Assembly (NCBI GenBank): GCA_003427395.1
Contig: BFEA01000053.1
Location: forward strand, 490,433 to 512,590
Direction of reading: 5' to 3'
DNA length: 22,158 nucleotides
Source of the DNA: Chara braunii
Lineage: Eukaryota > Streptophyta > Charophyceae > Charales > Characeae
Both the position numbers and the translations under genes were made by a program. Below are positions 18,681-22,158 of this stretch, piece after piece (position 1 is the first letter of the stretch; every line of letters begins with the position of its first letter). Below the pieces are notes generated by a model. That model worked only from the letters and a program-made list of their open reading frames with translations. It did not search any database and was not told the origin of the DNA.

Positions 18681-18686
18681 TTTGGG
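18644..18686 (-). promoter_or_regulatory. Candidate -1 ribosomal frameshift signal, gag/pol of C
   Basis: The minus-strand gag codons AAC CCA AAA contain C CCA AAA (18680-18686), an X-XXY-YYZ slippery heptamer. A 9-nt spacer (18671-18679) leads to a hairpin at 18644-18670: the 11-nt arm CAGTAGGGGTA, loop GCATC, and the arm TGCTCCTACTG, all 11 positions paired with two G-U. Slipping back one base after AAA gives AGC GAG CAG CCA, which is the pol frame. The gag stop TAG (18665-18667) lies inside the hairpin. This is the textbook design of -1 frameshifting; activity is inferred. Confidence 0.75.
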
Positions 18687-19852
18687 TTCCGGATCATATG
18701 GCAATATGCAATCACATGTCCCGGTGTGCCGCATTTAAGACATTGCGCATTGTCCATGCGCTCCTGCCAAGTCTCGCGAGTCATTCCCATCTTCAACCAT
18801 GGCTTCCCGTCGGCAATGCCAAGGTGCCATGCGAACGGTCTCGATTTCTTCCCTTTAGCATTTTCGGGTGGCCCTCCCTTGGTGGCCACAACACCAGTGA
18901 CTTCCCCCTTCCCAGAGTCACTATTGTTATCCTTATCTTCTAATGGCCACTTTTCCACTGTGTCGTCATCGAAGACGACAAGGGTGTGGTCTTGGCGCTT
19001 TTCTCGCCAGAGAACTCGCTTTCCATTATACGTCCTTCCTCCTCCTCCTCCAGACTTAACTACGGCTGCATAGGAGTTTTTGACTTGAGAAGTCATCTGC
19101 TCCCTTTGAAGAGCAAGATCGCGAAATTGCCTATAGTTGTATTTTCCTGACTTCGCTTCGGCGACCAAGTGTCCCCGGATGGGCTCAGGCAACGCGCGGG
19201 AGTAGATGTACAACACTTGGTTGTCGTACAGGTTCAATCTTGGAACCTGCAGCAGTCGATCGACTTCACGGGACAAAGCCTCGACCGACGTCCAATGCTT
19301 TTGACCAATCGATGTTAATTGGTCAAACGCCTTATCGACGGTCGTCTTATCAAGAAAACGGTCCTTGATTTTTGCCAAGAACTGTCTCATTGTCAGGGTC
19401 TTTGCCCATTCGCCGATGTCTTCGAACCCCGCGGCATTGGCCTCGGCCAACACCCATTGTTTGGCCTCACCACCCATGCAAGAGGTAGTGAACGCAACTT
19501 GGGACTCCGGTTCGACCGGAGCGGTGCTCACATACGTTTGGATTTCGGCAATCCAAAGCAACAGACACTCGTCTTTCTTGTTACTAAACGTAAAAGGCAA
19601 CTTCATTTTCACTTTTTCTTTCTTCTTTGGCTTCTCCGGTTCAACACTTGTCTTACCCGGAGTTGTCGAAGAAGGAGACTTGGGAGAAGGAGACGAATGA
19701 GAAGAGTTAGACGGAGAGGATGGTGGACTCGGTGGTCCATTCCCATTGGTCGTTGTCTGAATTGTTGGTCCAGCAGACTTCATAGCATCTCCCATCAACT
19801 TTCTCGCTTCTTTCTTGTCTTCTTTTTCTTCTTGTTTTTCCTCACCCTCTAT
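18665..19852 (-). pseudogene. Gag (capsid and nucleocapsid), element C
   Basis: This is the structural protein that packages element RNA. The first ATG below the upstream stop is at 19793-19795 (MGDAMKSAG). A Pro/Ser-rich stretch follows, then a capsid-like region from about residue 68 (PFTFSNKKDECLLLWIAEIQ, MGGEAKQWVLAEANAAGFED, FLAKIKDRFLDKTTVDKAFD, VDRLLQVPRLNLYDNQVLYI). It ends with a basic/Gly segment and a perfect CCHC zinc knuckle, CLKCGTPGHVIAYC (about residues 353-366), close to the TAG at 18665. No stop interrupts these roughly 377 codons. It is in the same frame as the upstream reading frame 19853-20563, separated by a single TAA, so the original Gag may have been longer. Confidence 0.88.
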
Positions 19853-20563
19853 TTAGTTATTTCCTTTCATAATATTTGCGATGGTTCGTAATCCTACAAC
19901 AACCTCATCTAATTGAGTTTGCTGCCTGTCGATTTTCTCTTCCAGAAAGGTAACGTATGTCACAATATGAGACAATGTATGTGACATGTCAGTCTGTTTT
20001 CCAACTTCTGTTCCAATTACCTGTCTAATTTCTTTGACTCCTTGTCCTCTTCTTTGTTCCTGTTCTCTTCTCCTGACCAATTCTTCTTTCTTTCTTTCTT
20101 TCACGGCCAATGTTTCTTTCAACTGCTGGATATTTGCATCAATCGTAGCCTCGGTTACTTCTGGCTTACTCTCGCCTTTACGAGTCGCTTCCATTATTTC
20201 TTCCAGCTGCTTCAAGGCAAACTGGTCCAACGCCTGTCGACCCTGGGCAATCAGTTTGAAGACTTCGGTCCCGGCTGCCACAACCTCCACAACTGTGATA
20301 GATTTCTTCAGACAGTCTTCAACCGTCTGCAAATCAAATCTATCATGGATGTGTTGTTCAGCATCCGGTCCAGACAGATGTACTTCGGTCAACAACTGGT
20401 TCCATAAGGCCAACAACTCTTGTTTCTTATTCTCAGACTGCCTCCGAGTCTTAAGCTCAGACGGTCCTTCGCCTACGGAGAGGGTGATCGGAATAGGAAA
20501 CAAGAATATGGTCACGAATCTCGTCAGAATAGACTTTTGCAAACATTTCCAGAAGTAAGACAT
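19853..20563 (-). CDS. N-terminal Gag extension or separate ORF, element C
   Basis: This is a 236-codon open frame from the ATG at 20563 to the TAA at 19853. The first 30 residues are partly hydrophobic (ILTRFVTIFLFPIPITLSVG). The remainder is charged and probably helical, with a strongly charged stretch (LAVKERKKEELVRRREQEQR) and a final amphipathic part (YVTFLEEKIDRQQTQLDEVV). I know no family for it. It is exactly in frame with gag below; 19 sense codons lie between the TAA and gag's ATG. It is either the coiled-coil N-terminus of one long Gag split by one nonsense change, or a genuine extra ORF. Fragment D's gag also begins with a coiled coil, which favours the first. Confidence 0.65.
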   Translation of the reverse strand: MSYFWKCLQKSILTRFVTIFLFPIPITLSVGEGPSELKTRRQSENKKQELLALWNQLLTEVHLSGPDAEQHIHDRFDLQTVEDCLKKSITVVEVVAAGTEVFKLIAQGRQALDQFALKQLEEIMEATRKGESKPEVTEATIDANIQQLKETLAVKERKKEELVRRREQEQRRGQGVKEIRQVIGTEVGKQTDMSHTLSHIVTYVTFLEEKIDRQQTQLDEVVVGLRTIANIMKGNN

Positions 20564-21579
20564 TTTTGGAGGACAAAAACAACAAAATTCGTCGGCCAGG
20601 TTGTTCTACCGCAAAAATAAATAAAAGAGAGAATAATTTTAACGGTCACCCTAACCAGATTCACACTATCTGAACAAAAAGTTTTAATAACAAGGAACAT
20701 GAATTTTACTAATTCTGATTGCTGTTCTAATTTCAATGTGATGACGTTTTATTCTATTTCAGGTACCGCGACTCAGGCCAGCATGATCATCAACACACAC
20801 AAGTACACAGGCACACAACACATCACAAGACAACAGGTAAGTCCGCCAACAATATCACAATAATAGTTAGTGTTCTTCCCTTGCTGGTGCTTCTTCTTCA
20901 GTCCTGTATGATCAGCACCCAATCTGACGTTTGGCACCACAGCCACGTCAGTCTTCTAGTCGTGCCGCTTCGGTCATCAGAATGCAACTCTTACTTAGGC
21001 ACAACCGTGCCTGCCACGTGTCACCCCTGGCATGCCAACTCAGCAACTCGAAGAGTATGCTAGGTCAGCATGTCCAATCTCAGTCATCAATGGGGTGCAC
21101 GTCAGCAATGTGCGTTGATGCCATCGGTCACTTTCCTGCCTGCCACATGTATCCCCTGGTGTGCCAACACAACAGCGCTTGAGTCTGCCACGTCAGCACT
21201 ATGGTCCAGTCAGCAACATCAGTGGAATACACGTCAGGAGCGGTACCAGCGCGTCATACAATGCCATGTAAGCCAGGTAATGGAGTGCCACGTCAGCCCG
21301 AAGCCTCTCACCACAATAAACGAGTGGTGAGTGAGCAATGCCACGTCAGCACTCCTTAACAGTCACTGGCCACATCAGCAGTGTCATCCCGATCGCAGAT
21401 GCGGTCCATCGGAATCTGGATCGCAGTGCGATCCTGCTGGTCTTCCATTGTCGAGATACCAATGCCACGTCAGCAACTGACGTGCGCTGTCGCTCTCTTG
21501 TCCACGTCAGCTCCTCTGTTGAGGTCGTCACCACTCCGTCGTACAGATCGTCGTCGTCAGTCACATCACTGGAAGTATA
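20564..21579 (-). other. 5' leader of element C, repeat-rich, non-coding
   Basis: This lies between the primer binding site and the first ORF. Short open frames exist but are repeat-driven and show no protein motif. The part at 20930-21515 is an old, diverged repeat array. For example, cctgccacgtgtcacccctg near 21010 and cctgccacatgtatcccctg near 21136 head two blocks about 126 bp apart. The 8-mer CACGTCAG occurs at least eight times between 20945 and 21510. 20564-20760 is AT-richer and featureless. Confidence 0.7.
20930..21515. repeat. CCACGTCAGC repeat array in leader of C
   Basis: Exact copies of GCCACGTCAGCA lie at 21187-21198, 21340-21351 and 21464-21475. One-mismatch or shorter versions lie near 20943, 21097, 21229, 21287, 21369 and 21501, and a G-box version (gccacgtgtc) near 21013. 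Spacing is irregular (roughly 40-150 bp). The same 12-mer occurs in the possible LTR at 14346 and, inverted, three times at 13251-13343. It is a bZIP-type core; whether it acts as DNA or RNA is unknown. Confidence 0.85.
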
Positions 21580-21591
21580 GCTCTGATACCA
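21580..21591 (-). other. Primer binding site (initiator tRNA-Met type), element C
   Basis: On the minus strand this reads TGGTATCAGAGC, the classic plant LTR-retrotransposon primer site complementary to the 3' end of initiator tRNA-Met. It lies three bases inside the LTR end at 21595, on the correct side and strand for element C. It fixes both the orientation of C and the U5 boundary of its 5' LTR. Confidence 0.9.
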
Positions 21592-21594
21592 AAT

Positions 21595-22158
21595 TGCAAT
21601 GAACCCAGATCGTTAAGACACTTGTCAACAATGCCAGCTCAGATAGACGTTAACCTGCTGATGAATGTCAATAATCATAATTGTGTCCAGATAGAAAGAG
21701 ATGGGGAAACATACACAGATGAACGAGAGGGAAGGGAGAATAGACTTAGATTTGAGAAGAAGAACAATGCCCGCTTCTGCTTCGGTGTAACGAGCGCGAG
21801 GCTGAGGGTGAGCCGAGGGAGAGGAGAGAGAGGGAGAGAGGGAGAGCACACACACACACTCACTCACTCGACACGACTGACTCGGACTGAGGATCGGACG
21901 CAGACACAGTGGCAAGTCACAAAGTCGAAGTCTTGGATTCCGAATGCCGAAACAGCAAGTCACACTGAGTACGAGTACAGCAGCCGAGAACTGGTACGAG
22001 ACTGGTGCCCATACCGTACGGGGAACCGGTATAAGTACCGGTGACACGTACGATACTAGGGGCATTTCTGCAAAGGCCCCGAGGGCAGAACTGAAAAATG
22101 CAGTATTTGAAAGTGGCGCCCGAATTGCAGCATGGCGCCAGTTGTCCAAAATCCTACG
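21595..22158 (-). repeat. 5' LTR of element C (inner part, cut by window edge)
   Basis: The LTR ends at 21595 (TGCAATG on plus, so ...CA on minus), beside the primer site. 21595-21784 matches 13940-14129; the rest has no partner in the window. A GA-rich then CA/CACT-rich microsatellite lies at 21829-21868; on the minus strand this is a pyrimidine-rich patch upstream of the shared block, as in many plant core promoters. ACCGGTA/TACCGGT (22025-22042) forms a small hairpin. The outer TG end of the LTR is not in the window, or I could not recognise it. Confidence 0.75.
21829..21868 (+). repeat. GA/CA microsatellite in 5' LTR of C
   Basis: GAGAGAGAGGGAGAGAGGG is followed by five to six CA units and three CACT/CTCA units. 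It is simple sequence and likely length-variable. It starts about 45 bases outside the R-U5 block shared by both LTR-type copies. Confidence 0.9.

Larger units (their letters stand above)
13940..22158 (-). mobile_element. Ty3/gypsy element C (near-complete, chromodomain type, dead)
   Basis: Reading down from the right edge: inner part of a 5' LTR (21595 on), primer binding site, a roughly 1-kb repeat-rich leader, a gag extension, gag, protease, RT, RNase H, integrase with a chromodomain, a possible polypurine tract at 14960 and an LTR-type block ending at 13940. Integrase after RNase H and the chromodomain place it among Ty3/gypsy elements of the chromovirus type. At least eight breaks make it non-functional. 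The two LTR-type ends share only about 190 bp, so whether 13940 is its true 3' end is uncertain. Confidence 0.85.

Noticed and set aside
22105-22125. TGGCGCCCGAA resembling a tRNA-Lys primer binding site on the plus strand
   Set aside because: Only 11 bases match, no LTR end (CA) lies within a few bases before it, and the orientation opposes every other element; probably chance.
1-22158. CRISPR arrays, tRNA or rRNA genes, host coding genes
   Set aside because: I looked for evenly spaced short repeats, the GGTTCGAATCC-type tRNA arm and conserved proteins outside the retroelements and found none; the 13-mer array at 13305-13356 has no spacers.

Overview
The window looks like nuclear DNA of a green-lineage eukaryote. 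A charophyte alga such as Chara is my best guess, from the style of the Gag and Pol proteins; that guess is inference, not shown by the bases. I found no host gene, tRNA, rRNA or CRISPR array. Almost everything recognisable is decayed Ty3/gypsy LTR retrotransposon, and every coding fragment reads on the minus strand, so 5' ends lie at high coordinates.

Layout: 1-1224 is non-coding with local repeats and a 41-A tract. 1225-4210 is fragment A (protease tail, RT, RNase H, integrase). 4211-5010 is fragment B, a second half-RT of the same family abutting A. 5011-9306 is mostly anonymous sequence holding a 123-bp LTR-like repeat (R), interleaved inverted repeats, a 65-bp tandem duplication and an AT-rich island with a perfect 60-bp palindrome. 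9307-10575 is fragment E (gag and protease active site). 10576-13206 is fragment D (gag and protease), whose protease runs in frame into E's gag. 13207-13939 is the probable leader of D. 13940-22158 is element C, the most complete: an LTR R-U5-like block, integrase with chromodomain, RNase H, RT, protease, gag with zinc knuckle, an N-terminal gag extension, a repeat-rich leader, a good initiator-tRNA-Met primer binding site and the inner part of a 5' LTR cut by the window edge.

The Gag/Pol logic is that of Ty3 elements: Gag packages the RNA; protease, RT/RNase H and integrase come from Pol. In both C and D, Pol lies in the -1 frame relative to Gag, and the junction carries a slippery heptamer, a 9-10 nt spacer and a hairpin, which suggests programmed -1 ribosomal frameshifting. 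None of the copies could work now: stops, frameshifts, two frame-breaking tandem duplications, an altered RT catalytic box (YLEN in C) and an altered RNase H residue are visible.

The least expected signals are the paired frameshift signals, a 12-mer (GCCACGTCAGCA) repeated in the leaders of two unrelated elements and in an LTR, chimeric junctions between elements, and an LTR-like repeat sitting in frame inside a gag gene.
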